Shown here piece after piece: positions 1 to 14,748 of a DNA stretch of 64,000 nt; the stretch's first letter is position 1; every line of letters begins with the position of its first letter. Position numbers and translations under genes: made by a program. Below the pieces are notes generated by a model, which was not told the DNA's origin, ran no database searches, and saw only the letters and a program-made list of their open reading frames with translations. The stretch spans positions 25,278,686 through 25,342,685 of the forward strand of contig OX243814.1 of the NCBI GenBank assembly GCA_945859605.1, written 5' to 3'. The stretch is from Lumbricus rubellus. Its lineage: Eukaryota > Annelida > Clitellata > Crassiclitellata > Lumbricidae.

Positions 1-218
1 CACATTTGCTATAACGCCCCTTCAAGCTATCTACTCAGAGGCGCTCCAGACCACAGCACGGACACTGCATTGGAGTTTTATGCCAAAGCGCATGAACAAT
101 TGCGAGTGAAGGACTTGCTCAAGGTCCCTACGCATTGGCTTGAGGTGGATTTGAACCTGGAACCCTCCAGCTCTAAGACACTAACCCGCTCCCACTGTGC
201 CCCTCCTTATAATATATA
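1..218 (-). mobile_element. tRNA-derived SINE (tail first)
   Basis: On the minus strand: tRNA-like head with a degenerate B box, central motif GACCTTGAGCAAGTCCTTC-like, then the common tail gagcgcctctgagtagata...ggggcgttatagc. It is a diverged copy of the family best seen at 42236-42460. The window starts in or at its 3' end. Confidence 0.8.
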
Positions 219-710
219 GGTTTTAGTCGAAGGTTTAGAAAACCATCCTTCGTAATTATAAGCTTTCGGATTTATCCTTCATGACTGTCTCCTGAATAGA
301 ATCATGTTCCATTCTTGCAATATTTTTAATCAAAATCTTTCTAATGCTGGAGTGCTTTTAGTTTTAAGATCCATCGTCTTGGCAGGCCTTTAGAGCCATT
401 ATGCTTCACTTTCTCGGCCCTTCCTGGATGTCTTTCCAACTTTGTCTTAAATTCTGTACAATTATGCATTAAATTGCATCCTCAGGTATATAATTAAAAA
501 GCGCTTCTAAATCTAAAAGTTCTTTTCTAGCATCGAGAAAGCTTTTACTTTTTTATGTCAAATCTGTTTGTCTGAGCTTCTCTATCAACTATGCTTTAGT
601 TTTCGGTTTTTAAGTTGCCATACTAAGAATACCTGACATTTAAATTTTCGACATCTCTGAGGATTTATGCGTTTATGGAATGACTTTTATTGAAAACTTG
701 TTATTTCTAG
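219..710. other. Intron sequence upstream of the first visible exon
   Basis: AT-rich intron with nothing recognisable except the acceptor of exon 1 at its end. Confidence 0.6.
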
Positions 711-884
711 TGCCATCCGGTTATCCACACATACTGGAGAATCCTACCCTGAAGGCAGTGGAAAAGGACCGGAACACGAACCTAGCGTGCAGTGCGTCTG
801 GAAGTCCAGAGCCGGCAATTATGTGGCTGAAGGACTACATCCCTATTGACACAACGGATCCACGACTGAAGGTTCTGCCCGGAG
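711..884 (+). CDS. Lar: LAR exon 1 of window: Ig2, first part
   Basis: Begins after acceptor ttatttctag with 2 bases of a split codon and ends in phase 1 before gtattt. The peptide holds the first Ig cysteine ([11 protein letters not shown]) and the Ig tryptophan (IMWLKDY), as in Ig2 of LAR proteins. It stops at LPGG, the place where vertebrate homologues insert micro-exon meA. Ig1 must lie upstream of the window. Confidence 0.93.
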
Positions 885-3800
885 GTATTTACAGTGGAGG
901 ACATATATTTGGGAATGTACGATGTGTGTGCGATGATGGAATTTTTACACTTCATTTGCGGACATCAGATTATGGTTGTGGAAGTGTGCTTGTTATGTTA
1001 TATCTCTTGAGCGTGTGATCAGTTTAATCAGAAACCCATTTGTTGTTATTGCTGTTTCAGTGCTTCTCGTTGATATATCGCAATGATTGGCAATGAAGCA
1101 GTGGTATTATTTCTGTAGAGCTTTCAGAAATTTTCAGTTTGTGTCTTTATCCCGCAGTGCGTTTGCAGGCGGTTCAATAAAACACATACTTACTTACTTA
1201 CTTACTTATCAGCAATAAATGTAGAGACCTCCATCATTAATTTGGTATATAGGTGGAGTTTTAGGCTAATGGTAAACATTCTGCAAGATAGCGTTGGTAA
1301 ATTGAGCAGTATAATGTGATGAGTGCCTTGCATGGATGCCAACAGCTAAATTTGACTCCTATAATAGCTTGTGATTATCTGTTCATAATATGATTTGTAT
1401 AAATCATACTGCGATTTGTATAAATCATTCTGCATCGTGTCAGTGTTTGAAATTAAACGAAGATTACTATTATTAGGCATGTAATGGTCTAGGTCAGAGA
1501 TTTGTGTCAAAACTCTTTTAATGGTAAACCAGGCATTATTTTCCACCAATTGGCTGGTCAAGTTGCCAAAGGTGTGTGAGAAAAATGGGAGAAACAGATA
1601 GGCTAACCATCTAGCATCCGGACACAGAGATGTGTATGTGTTTGTGCATTTGTGTGAGCGCAAGCAATAAATTGACACCACTAAACAAAAGCCTCTATAG
1701 CGGAGTGAGGATTTGGTATTCTGGTCTGTTGTTAGCAGTGGAAAATGACAAATTTGAATTTTATTCTGAAGTTGTGAAAACGACAATTTGATTTTTTATT
1801 CTCAAGTTGTGTAGTCTTTGAGCAAGATTCCATGAGTCAGAAAACATTTTCAGCAAGTAAAAATGGCTGTGGGCTGGTTTTCTGACACCCCTTCTCTAGG
1901 TACAAGTCTTGTCTTAAGCCAGTGATTATTATTCACATTGCTGGTCCCACCATCTGCAACTCTCCATAAATTACCTTGTTTGTACAACTCTCTCACCGAG
2001 ACCATCTTTCACTCATAACCCTTCTAGTCTGCTCATTTTTCATTATGTTCCTGTTGCCTAACTCCAGTGTACACATGTGCGACTATGTTGGCAGCATTAA
2101 TTAATTATCAAATATCAATAGTTGTATCAATGTACCATTGTATCATTCTGTATAGTTGGTCAATTGCTAAAATTACTACTGTCTGAATGTCTTCAGTACC
2201 TGTCATTCAGGATCCGTTGTCTCACACACGTTTAGCTTATTTTCCCAATATCTCTGTCTCTCACTGTCTCTCACCGTCTCTCTGTTTTCCTCATGCATGA
2301 GATGCAATCATGTTCCCGAGACGCTTGTCCAGTCACCGATCACATAAGTGAAGTATTGCTTTGATCTCGACCAGTCAGAACTCTGTGAACCCGTCAGACT
2401 GGTGCAAAGTTCAATCAGATCTTCTCTGATGATTTCCGTTTATAATATCAGTGATCGGAGACATTGACTGGCTGTTGTGGCTGAACATTTCAATCTGTAA
2501 TGGATCTAAGAGACAATGAATAATGTCTCTCACTATTTCATTAATGAATGTCTCTTATTATTTTAATAATGAATGAGCATTGTTGTTGTTCAGAGATTGA
2601 TATTTGGATGAAGAGAGAAATATGCAGAAATTGTGTTATTTCAGCTCTGACATCTCTTTAGAAATAGGCATCAATGTGGAAACCAATGTTTTGGGATTTC
2701 AGTTTAGGCTAATGCAATCTTTATTATAGTAAAATAAAAGAAAATAGGAAATAATCAGAGAAGATCTGATTGTATGGAGCTTGCAGCAGTGTCACTTTCA
2801 GCCCTGAAGAAAAATAAAGCAAAGTCTCTTTGACTGGGTTGAACAATGGATAGAATGCAAAAATATTTTGAATAGAATGCCCTCTTGTGAATAAAATGCC
2901 TTTTGGTGAATAGAATGCCTTTTGATATATACCCGTAGAATGCCTTTTGATGTATAGAATATGCCCTTTTGATGAATACAATGCCTTTTGGTGTATAGAA
3001 TGCCCTTTTTTGGTGAACATGAAGCCTTTTGGTGAATACAACACCAAATGGTAAACAGAGTGTCTTTTGGCCAATGGCATGCATTTTGGCACAATGTCAA
3101 AGTGAACATTTTGAATCTGATTAAAATGGAAAGATGCGATGAACACTGTGATTGAAACTGACAGAGAAATTAATGCAGGTCACATTTATTTACACATTAT
3201 CACAATTAATCGATTGTCATGTAAAACTGATAATGCTGACCTTTAGACGGTTATATTTTCTCTCTTTACTAGACGGCACTCTGTCATTTTGATTGAGCAC
3301 CAACCTTTGTTTAAATAAGAAAATCATAATTCCTGGCATTTTCTACATATCACGTTGCCCTTTCCCACCACTTTGGATGTTTTTTTTATATTTTTCATTG
3401 TCACGCATTGATTTTTAAGCCTGGTTAATTGTGAAGATAATTGTGAATTGTCTGTTATAAATACCTGAATTTGGTTTTTCTGTTAAGGTTCTTTGCAGAT
3501 TCTGAAAAGTTTGGAATCCGACGAGGGCAAATACGAATGTGTTGGAGAGAATTCTGTCGGTGTTGCATATTCATACGGTGCCAACCTATATGTCCGAGGT
3601 GTGGCCTTTTGTCATGTTTTTGTATATTTATACGATTGGCGGAAACTTGCAAAATGTGTGCAAGGTGTTTTGAAAATTGCCAGTAATGCATTCTTTAAAA
3701 AGTCTATTTTTTAACTGGGTAAATAAAGTGTGAGATTGTGTTTTTGTGCCTACATATAATTACTGTACAGAATGTTGAAATATTGTACTGATACCTTTAA

Positions 3801-6800
3801 ACTGTTCTGTATCTTCGGTTTTGGATGGAATGGAAACTTTACTTTGCAATCTCAACATGATTTGAACATCCACATTCCATGTTGTACATTTGTTTACAGA
3901 AGGATTTAGTTATGTGCCTATGGTTTTATAGCACATGTAAATTACTGTGTTTGGTATATAACGTACTGGTAGACTTATGTAATATGTATTTTCCCTTTTT
4001 GGAACTTTTAAAGTGTGCATTTTTTTTCAAAATTCGCTATAACTGTTGCTGGTTTAAATTACTTTCATTTCACATGTCTGTTGCAATTTGAGGATGTTGG
4101 TGGCATGCTTTTCAAGCTCTTTAGTTGTGTTTTACAGATGAAATTGGTTCACATTGAGTGGAATAGAATTTCCTGCAAAATAAATTTTATTGAAATTTGG
4201 AATTGTTTTTGGCAAAGTGTTGCTTATAGCCAAGGAGCTACTTTGTGAAAATCACCAACTAATTAAAAGAGTTTTTTATCTGCTGATTGAAATTTTATGT
4301 ATTACCATGTAGGAGTGTTTGATGAATTTGCATTAAGAGATAATTAGTTTATTGCAATTTGAAAGAAATTACTTTTTTATTTGAATTTTACAGTACGTCG
4401 TGTTCCACCCCATTTCTCCATCCCACCAGAGAAAGTGGAGGTGGTACCAGGAGGTTCTGTGAACCTATCCTGTGTGGCTGTTGGCTCTCCCATGCCATAC
4501 GTCAAGTGGCGACTCGGTGCACTGGAACTTACTCCGGAGGATGAGGTTCCAATCGGAAAGAATGTTCTTACATTGACTGACGTCAGGGAAACAGCGACGT
4601 ACACTTGTGTTGCGGCATCTGACCTTGGGAACATTGAAGCGGACGCTGAAGTTCGAGTCAAAGGTCAGGATGTTGTCTCTGTGAATCAGTTAGACTTTGC
4701 ATAATTTTTTTGCATAATTTCTTCGCATAATTTCTTTGCATAATTTCTTTGCAGTATCTAATGTTATGTCAACAGCTTGCTTGAGAGAAATTGCCTAGAG
4801 CTATGTGAATTGAAGTTAGGTCAAGGTGCCAGATGGGTGAATGTAGGCCTAGGGCTGCTATTGTTTTGTTTAATTTACCAGCCCCTTTTCAAGGATCATA
4901 TGAAGAGTGCAGAAACCAAATTATATAGTGAATTATTCTATCTATTTATCTATGCAATTTATATGGTGCCCCTTCAAGGAATCTACTCAGAGGCGCTCCC
5001 GACCCAGGCCCGGTAAAAAAGAAAAGTCTTGAGCAATCTATAGAATGTGCCAGAGAAGTTCCAAGGTTGGGAACGCAGGTTAGAGGGAAGGTCATTCCAG
5101 ATGGAAGGTCCAGCGACCGAAAATGCCCTATTCTGCCTTGTGGCTGTGCAGGCATAGGGAACCATAAAGTCACCTCGAGAGGCTGAGCGCAGAGATCGGC
5201 GACCCACAGTAGTTGAGGTCAAAATGAAAAACTCGCGAATTATTACGACAGATAGATGGCCATAAGAGACAAATTATCAGATACATGAGATATGTGTTGT
5301 GAGAGTAAATATGCAACATTTTAATTGATGTTGTATGCAACCACAGTAAGTTTACTGTGTTGATAGAGTTGACAAAAGTGCAACATGCCGTTAGTGCGTG
5401 AAATGCTTCTCTTTCTTCTTTTTTACCTCTGAGCTATGTTGGTTGTTACAGCAGCAGAGCTTTAATACTTGAGCTTGTGACATGGAGTTGATGACACATG
5501 AACTGTTCTGAGTACAGAAACATGAAGCAAGGTGCATGAAATTGAAGGCATAATGCTTCCTAGATTTTGCTCTAGTTGAATCAAAGAATTTCATAAACCC
5601 AAAACTGACAGGGACTAAACGTTGTTTTAATTTACCCGGTAGCTCTACAGTTGTTTTACTACTGAACTTGTAGACAATAATAATGGTTGTTCCATTCTTT
5701 TTCTCATCAACAGCATTGCCAAAGCCTCCAACTGGACTGGTAGCTTCCGAAGTGACGGCCACATCCGTGAAACTTGCTTGGAACATGGTGACTGAGGATC
5801 CTGTTGAGTCCTACATCCTGCAGTACAGACAGAAGCACCCACTTGGCACCAAGTACGATGAGGTCAGCGATATCACCGGCACCGATTACACGATTCACGG
5901 TCTCAGTGCCTACACGGTCTACGAGTTCCGAGTGCTTGCGGTTAACAATATTGGACGCGGTACGCCAAGCAACCCGTTGGACGTTTCAACCGGGGAAATG
6001 CGTTAGTAGGATTTCTCTTTTTTTGCTACTAACCGAAATACCGTGAATCATCATACAGAGTTCACGCGTTAACAGTTAACAGTTTCTTTTCACGTGTGTG
6101 CACATCTCAGGCTGTTGACAATTGTTCATTGTAAACAGACTTTTCCTGCTTAAACTGTCTTTGCTCTCTGGGAGTCTTTCATGATCGTGTTCTTTCATGA
6201 TCGGGTTCTTTCATGATCGGGTTCGGTCAGCGTTCTTCACGCTTCGCTTTCTGACCACTTGGCTTTGTTCTTCGATTGTCACGTTTCACATTTAACTCTC
6301 TGAAGTTCTTTGTCTCAGTTGAGAGCTGACGTCACTGATTTCAAAAGTACTCGTCTATTTTATATGTCTTGTCTGACATTTTCAAAATCTTTTTTATGAT
6401 GACTTTTCTTTCTTGTAAGATTAAGCTTGAAGACCTTATACTTACCCAAGCAATGAAGGTAGAGGAATTGAGTTTCAATTGACTTTAAAATTCTTTTCGT
6501 ATGCAGCGTTAATGGTTTATCATGGATTTATTCACATCTGCTTAATTCTGCTGCTGACTGTTTAGCTCACAATGACCAGAATCTATTTCCTCGTGTATCT
6601 ACTATGTTATCTTTGCTTACTTCTGTACATCTTGCTTATTGTACTTGTTAGCACAAGATAAACTCTGAGCTTAAATATCGATATTGCATTTCAGTGTTCT
6701 TAGTTTCTATTCTTCTTATTGTTGGGATTTAAAACTGAATAACTGTTTAACTAGTTGACTGTAACTAACGATATGGCTAGTGAATATACACAAGTATCCA

Positions 6801-9800
6801 GTTCATCCTAGGGTAGTAACAATTTTAAAAGATATATCTTAAACTCTCAGGGCTGTGAATATATTCAGATGTTTACTTTGGTTCTTCTACGAATGGTTAA
6901 TTTCTAGTCTAATTGTTGCATGTGGTTTTTGTCGGTTCAGTCTTTCTGTTTCTTTCATTGTTTTCTTCGCTAAATTCCAATATGTGTATGGGTATAAGTG
7001 AAAAGATATTACTCTTGCCCTCACCCGCCTCACTATTTTCCAATGACTGTACACCTGTGAAAATTTTCTAACAGTTTCTCTTTTAGACATCAGGATATTT
7101 TCATAGTAAGTATCAATGATTGTTGCTTCTGTATATTTCAGATTTAAACATTTGCTGTAAATGTGTGCACACATAATTTATATTGCCTAACAATACAATC
7201 TTAGCTTCACTTGTGATGTTACTTACGTAATTCAGCTGATGTTTATGCAATTCAGAGAAATATGCATTGGCAACTTAAGGTCATTCAATGGTAATGCACA
7301 GTGCGTGCTGGTGAACTAAAGACTGAATAGTTTCCGTGATAAGGACCCAGGTTTAAATCTTTGAGATTGTTGAAATACTGAATGCTCTACAATGTAGTAG
7401 TAACAGAAGTATGTATCAGTGTATGTATATGTATATATAATATATATACATGCATGTATACATACATCTATGCATGTATGTATTCATTCATGCATGTATG
7501 TATGTATGTACGTATGTATGTAATTACGTACATATGTATGTTTAATATATTTACTATGGCACATTTCTAAGAAAGAGCACTGGGGTTAGTTAAATGATGT
7601 ATTGCTTCTTGGTATGGTGCACTTTCATGTATGAGTTCTTGTTCTTAACTTGTTTGAAATATCAATGGCAAAAGTTTGCCAAAGCAATGACAAAGCCTTG
7701 ATCCACCAAACATTATAAATTGTGCAATTGAAAAACTGAATCATCTCTAGCTGGATGGTACCCATATCTTCCAGGCTTATACCACAAAAGAACACCTGGC
7801 TAAGAATATGTAGGCTTGCCACAAGTGTGTTTGTTTATGAGCAATGTGGGTTCCTGCCAACAGCTGCCCCGAATGCAATGCATTCATCCACTGCCCCAAT
7901 CCAACTGAAGCACTCATTCATGTTTTGAAGTCTTGCCTTAATTGTTGATTTATAGCTTCGATGCATTTTGGATTTTTTTGCTTCCAAAACTTTCAGGACA
8001 TATCTTTACACTCAAATTGATCCAAATTTCTTCATAATTTGATTTTGCTTACTGGTAGATGCGATCATTGATTAGAATAATGATGCCATAGAGATTACTG
8101 GATTAGATTAGATTAGGATAATGAGATTTGAACTCCTCGGCTTCTGTGCGTCTTGCTTCGGTTGTCAATCATGTGCTGTTAAATAGCCCAGGGATGAGTT
8201 GGTGTCTTAATCTCTTTCTGCTGCGTAAATTGAATTATTGAACCATACATATGTTACGTGTGTGCATTTGCCTCAGACTGTCCCAATCCGTACAGTATAC
8301 CTCTACAATGTTACATATGTGCGTTTTACTTCAGACAACCTCTCCTGCCTACTGTATATAATTATGAACTGAGCTGGTTCTAACCAATTATGAAATGTTG
8401 AGATGATAATTACAGTGCCCAGTGGTCCACCGGTCAATGTAAGAGCGAGGCCGGTCAGTTCGAGCACCGTCGTTGTCCAGTGGGATGAACCGAGACTGCC
8501 CAACGGAATCATCAAGGTACGTGTTCAATGTTCATCATCAGATTCTGCACCAGGACCAGTTCCAATGTATTTGATCGACTAATTTTTCACAGTGGAACTT
8601 CTTAGTAATTGTAATCGCAGATTTATAAGATGCCACTTTAAAACCTCCTTAGAGGCGTTCGCAACCTGACAGCGCCAAATCTTGCTTGAAGAAAATGGTT
8701 TAAAACGCTTGTGGAAAGGGGCAAAGATGCCCAAGAGCTTGCTTAATATTATTGGTCTTTCTATAAGCCTGCTTCATTAAGTCTATGACCATGTCTTCCC
8801 TGATTACCTGATTTTACTCTAAAAATAGATTAATTAGTGTAAACTACGAAATATATCAACTCCGTAAATCTGGTTTTGTTCATGTAGAATTGGCAGTTTT
8901 TAGAAAGTGGAACGAAACTAAGTAGAACCCAATTTATAGTGCCTTGTTTGTTTAGTACTTTTGAAATATTAATAAGCTTCACATAATCAATAATATAAAA
9001 TTTAGATATCCAGGCATTAGGTAAACTTAGTACAAGTGCAACCTAGAGAAAAGCCAGCTTGGGAAATATAACCCCACACATGTTCAAACTTGGTTTTCTT
9101 ATTCATTACTTTTGGGAGGCAGGTATAGCACCTCTTCAAGAAAATTAATTCAGGGGGCACTCCGAGAGCTGCGGTGGTTACGTGAGAAAGTGTTGGGTAA
9201 TTAAATGAGTACTTTTTCTCTGGAAAAGCACACCCAAGTTTTAGCACCTATTCTGCCAGCGAGTCACAGCGTTTAACGATCCGTTTTTCCTTAATTATAG
9301 AAATCTATTGTTCTTAATTATAGAAATCTATTGTTCTTAGTGCTATTTCGATGAACATGGCAGCAGCAAAGAGATTTGAAAAGCATAAATGAGGCTGTGA
9401 TGACGACGGCGACTGAAAATCTTTGTTCATTGAGAGAAGGATTTCGGCATCGTCTTCTGTGCATGGTCCGCCCACATCTCTCCACAGACGATGAATAGTG
9501 CATTAGACTAATGAAATTTGGCGTGACCATGGCGTGTGCGTGGTGTACTGCGGCGGTGGCCGAGAGCGTTAGGCGTCCTTTCACTCGTTAGGGCGTCCTT
9601 CTTTCACTCAAAGGATTGTAATAAATAAAGCCTATGGCCTCTTTGCAGTGCGGCCCATAATCTAATTACTGCATTTGACGTGCCCTCCACGCCAACTATT
9701 AAGTAGCCGTGGCTTTGATGGTCACCCGTCGAGTGCTTTTATGTCTACGGCCCGGTCTAATCGAGATTTATACTACGATTGGGTTGTGACGTAGTAGGCG

Positions 9801-12800
9801 GATGGATGGAAGAATGAACGACGATGCATCGGAGGAGGATGCTACGGCGGCTGATGCTACGGCTGCTGATGCTGCTGCTGTTGTACGTTGTCGTCTGCTG
9901 GCGAGGAGGCTTTGTCTGTTTTATGTGCACAGCTTGCAGATGCTTGGATGGAGATTAAAAAGAGGAGATGCAGCAGCAGCAGCAGCAGCGGTAGAATATG
10001 GTTGAATATGCTGGTGCCGACGTTGGAAGTTGAGCTAATCTTAACCACCAGAGGGCAGTTTCGACCCAAGCGGGGTGGACGTCTGGGGGAAAGGGTTCAT
10101 GTTTGAAGGCTGTGATGGGAAGACAGATGGGTGAAGGGAATTTCAAAGGAGACATTCCTGCATAGATGGAGGATGATGCTCCCCCTCCCCCACCTAAGCG
10201 GATGGACGGGTGGACTCTCTTCCATGGCGCTTTTGTCTGTTTGTCTTTGTGATATCACTAGCTATGTCTATTGATGTGTGCCTATGATTTGTCTTCAGAT
10301 CCTCTAGTGGTACTACTTCAGTCTTTTTACTGCAGAGCATGTTGTCTTATGTAAATCAATTATAAAATTTGTTATGTGAGATATTGATGAGGTTTGAAAA
10401 TTATGTCCAACTACACTACAGCATCAACTAAAGATTTGAACCCCAGCTGCTTTGGCATTTGCAAGGTTTTTTTAAATTGCAGGAAATATAATGTTTTTAA
10501 GTGAGCTGCCTGATGCTATCTAGAACAGATGTCACTATCTAGGTGAATGCATGTATAAGTGACATGCCAACTACATGTGTTTGTATGTATTTGGTTTTGT
10601 TTGTAATGTGAGCTGCTTTATGTGACTCATTTGAAGCTGTAGTACAATGTGTGGTTGGCAGCAGACATGAAGCCATGAACAATGTGTACGAAGATGTGTA
10701 TTTGCCTCTAATTTTCACTGTGCACCTTCTGGACTACTGCATATGGGTGGGTCACATTTTAGACCTGCACTCTGGCCTGGGCAATGTTTCCCCATCTATT
10801 AGACCTGAACTGCCCAACTTACAAGCCTTTAACTTTTTGCTGACCATGGCACAGTAAATGGTGGGGGAAATCCTCAACCCTCGATCCGTAAAGGGTTATT
10901 GAGCAGTCATTTACCTACCTTCAACCACTAGTTTATCTGTACAACTCTTCCCACAGTCTGGTATCTTTGGGTATGTGTCTTTTGGCTCAGCCGTGATGTA
11001 GTATTGCCGTTAGCTCTTGTGCATTCCCGGTTGCTCCCCACAAGGAACTGGCCTGACTACCACAGTATAGACAATCTTTTTTCAAGAAACGCATTGATAA
11101 GACTTTTTTCGATTGGCTTACAGACATTTATTCCTTCATGCATTCTGAGAATTTATATGGTGCCTCTTTAGGAGACATTGTTGGATCCAGCTATAGCAAG
11201 TTATCTAGAGCAGACAAATTATGTGACTGTATCACAGTGAAGCTGCTTTATTTTATTCATCAGTGAAACATTGATTCTCTTTTTTTTTCTTTTCAAGAAG
11301 TTAAGGAGAATTTGCCACGACCCATTGACCATTGAGCTGACTCCCTGTCACCTTTTCCATCTGATTGATAGCTGACTACACAGTAAATCTAGGAGGCTGT
11401 TATGACACGCTGTACAAGCTATCTATTACATTACATCTGAGGGAATGAATTCACAGCCGATGTGACCTGACAATTCGGCTGTGGTTTGACCACATGGCCA
11501 TGGAAATTTAATATAAATTTGCTCTGTGAGCTTAGTTGGCTGAGTATACGAACAGCTGTGGCAGTGAGTATAATGAGTGTAATTGAGCTTTCCAATAAAG
11601 GGAATGCTCGCAAAATCTGTGCTAGAGCATTTAGTGGTTATTATTACCGTAATCAATTATGAGATGGTAAAGTCTCCTTTGACACTGTTGTGTAAATGCA
11701 TGAAGCATCTGTTGATGGATAATTACCAGAAGCAAGCCTTAATGATGATGGCAGCATCCAGAATACGGTAATAGCTAGTCTGCCAATAGAAAGAGACAGA
11801 GACGAACAGAGATTCACACAGAGAGACAGACAGAAAGGGAGAGGGAGGGAGAGATTGCAAGGGACAGAGAGACAGAGGCAGAGAGAGGGACAGAAAGAGA
11901 GGTAAAGAGAACCTATGGTGGATGAGCATTGAGCAGTTTAAAAAAAAATTAAGTCTTAAGTATTTTATTTTATTTTCCAAATCTATTGTTCATTGTTACC
12001 TGCAGGGTTACAAGGTGTACTACACACTAATGTCCGATCTTCCAGTCAGTCTCTGGTCAGTTCAGTTGGTCGATAGTAGCCAGCTGACAACCATCAGCAA
12101 TCTGGTCACCAACCGTACGTACACGATTGCAATGTTGGCATACAATGGACTGGGAGAAGGACCGCTCTCAGCTGCTGTTTACGTCAGAACCCAGCAAGGA
12201 GGTAAGAAGAAAAAACTTGATTGCATTTCATAAATAAATACAACCCTACTGCTGGTGATTTGTTATTTATTTGATGGCAGACTGGTTATTCAGTATTCAA
12301 GATGGAAATGATCTCTTGTGAAGAAAATGTGATGTTTAGAAATCTGGTAACTTTTACTTTTACAAGTAAACTTGTGACTTTGTCACAATAGTTTACTATC
12401 ATATCGTATTCCTGTATGCGAAAATAGGTTTTGTAGCCATGACAGATTTAAGCTGTCTAAGATCTAAGTAAAATCCATAAGTGACAAATATGTCTGTGTT
12501 TATATTACGGTACTTTATGACAATGATAATTATGGGTGTTTGAGTAATAATTCTAAGTTTAACTATGTTAATGGAAACCCTTGTACGACACCGTTTTTAA
12601 GGATGACAATGCAATAATATTCTAATGCAGTTGTGTTTCTGATGTAGTTGGCCGATTATTATTGGAATGGAGTATCAGTAAATTAAGGAACCAATTGCTC
12701 AAAATTTATTAAATATTGCAGTATCAGATGCTGATAAAAAAAAGCACAATGATAATTGCTGATAAATAAGGATAACCTTGTTAGGCATGTAGCCTAGTAT

Positions 12801-14710
12801 GACTGTGCTTGATTGCATTTCATTGTCACTTGTTGACTAAGTGTTAACTGTAGTTTGATTCAGTCCCTCTATTCTCTCCTGTGTAGTTCTATTGCATTTG
12901 AGTCTAGGTTTTAATGGTTCATATCTTTTATTTTCTTGAGCAGTGTTTGAAGCTGCAGTGATGCAGATTTTGCATTTTGTATAATCATCATATTTTCTGC
13001 TCTTTCTGATCGATGTTTGAAGTTACGGTGAAGTAGATTTTGCATTTTGTTGCTTGTTTAAGCGGACATTTGGATTATTCTTTTGTTACACACCAATCAG
13101 TTCTGGTAAAGGAAGGAATTTTTGACTGTAAGTTTATAGTACAGAATATTATCATTCTCTTCTTCTTTGCACTTAGAATTTAAATGTTGTTGGCTGTTGT
13201 TGCTAAATATTTGATCTTTATAAATGGTCATTACAACCAGTAAGTCATACATTCTAAATTTATAAAGCAACATGATAAGAGATAAACAAATGTATTTTCT
13301 CAGTCTTAATATGAAACATGTCTTTTCACCCGAGTCAGGAATTTAGTGAGTAGTGTGAAATTACTTGTTTTTGTAATTGGGGAGTTAATAATTAATTAGG
13401 GCATATGAACTTTGAGGTTGCACAATGCTCAGCATCAAGTGGAAGAGGTGTGAACTGTTACATTGCTACCAAGTTGTAGTGCAGTATAAAGTTTGTGAGT
13501 AGCAAATTTTAAGGTAGAAATAGAATTTCAATCAATCAATCTTTTTTATTTTGTAACCAGACAATCATTTTTTACAATTATACAATTGCAAATCGCATAT
13601 TCAAAACATAATTTGAGCTTAAGGTTTATGGTCTCTTTCTTATTAGTGTGTTTTATCTGATGAGATAACTATGCTTCCAATAGAAATGAATAGATTGTGA
13701 AAGTTCAGATTTATTTCAAAATTACAGAAAATAGAAAACAATGGCATGATTAGGTATCCAGGCAGCTCTGCTAGACAGAGTCATTCAGCAAAAAGACTGA
13801 TGTTTATTCATGTAGACACATATATGCAAGTTTCAAATGAAAAAGAGGCAGAGGCAAACACAGTCTATGCTAAATGGATAACAAATGAGGACATAATATT
13901 ATTTGGACTTACTCAGAGGGGAGCAATAGACTTGACAAATGACCGAATGCAATGGAGATAATTTATTTCTGACCATCACTGTGAAATTATTGCTGGCATT
14001 AAGAAATTTTGAGACCTGTGAAACTATCAAAATAATAAACCGTCTTGTGATCAGAAATATGATTAAAAATGGTTCTTTTAATAATGTGACTTTAAGGCTT
14101 TGACAGGCAAAATCCTAAATTTGTGTATTGGAAGTAAGATACTTCGTTTTTAATTTTTGACCTATTTCTAAAACTCCAGATCTGTGTGTGGATAGTTAGT
14201 TATCAATTATGGTAGATAAAGGGAAACCTTTATGAATTCATAATCATTGTCCTATTTATCTGCTCTTCCTTTTATGAATTCACAAGCATTGTCCTATTTA
14301 TCTGCCCTGGATATATGAGGTCATTTGATTCATACCAAGGCATGGCAGGCAGTCTGCTTCAAACTGTTAATTGCTAGATTTTTATTTTAAGGACATAATA
14401 ATCCTCGGCTTTGCCTAAGATTTGAGATGGTTAAATAAATTACTACATTTTTATAGGTTTGACTGTGGGTAATAGGAATGCTAGACAATTGGGTTTACAC
14501 AATTAATGTATAAATGAAGTTGGCTGCAGGCTGGCAGCTGCGCTTTTCTGGGATTCCTTGATTTGTGGAGATTGGGTTAATCTTTGTCATGGTTCTGTAC
14601 AGCTGCTCTGGCTTCCTGGTTGCCTCAGTATATGGTGCTTGTACATTAGGGAAGTGTAACCGTGCTGTCGCTAGTTCATTCCCTAGTCAGCCATTGAAGC
14701 AGTTGGTATT

Positions 14711-14748
<38 letters not shown>

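Noticed and set aside
866..871. Alternative donor aag|gttctg for exon 1
   Set aside because: Weaker site and would delete LPGG and the conserved S-L-Q join; kept only as an unlikely alternative.
1346..1786. Reverse-strand 146-residue frame
   Set aside because: Overlaps a dispersed repeat, has no recognisable domain or splice context.
2724..3146. Reverse-strand 140-residue frame and its overlapping partners
   Set aside because: Generated by the 21-25-bp minisatellite in three frames at once; no domain.
3499..3598. Exon 2 starting at 3499 after tttgcag
   Set aside because: Gives phase 0 against a phase-1 donor at 884 and loses G-SLQ; the upstream acceptor at 3487 fits phase and family sequence.
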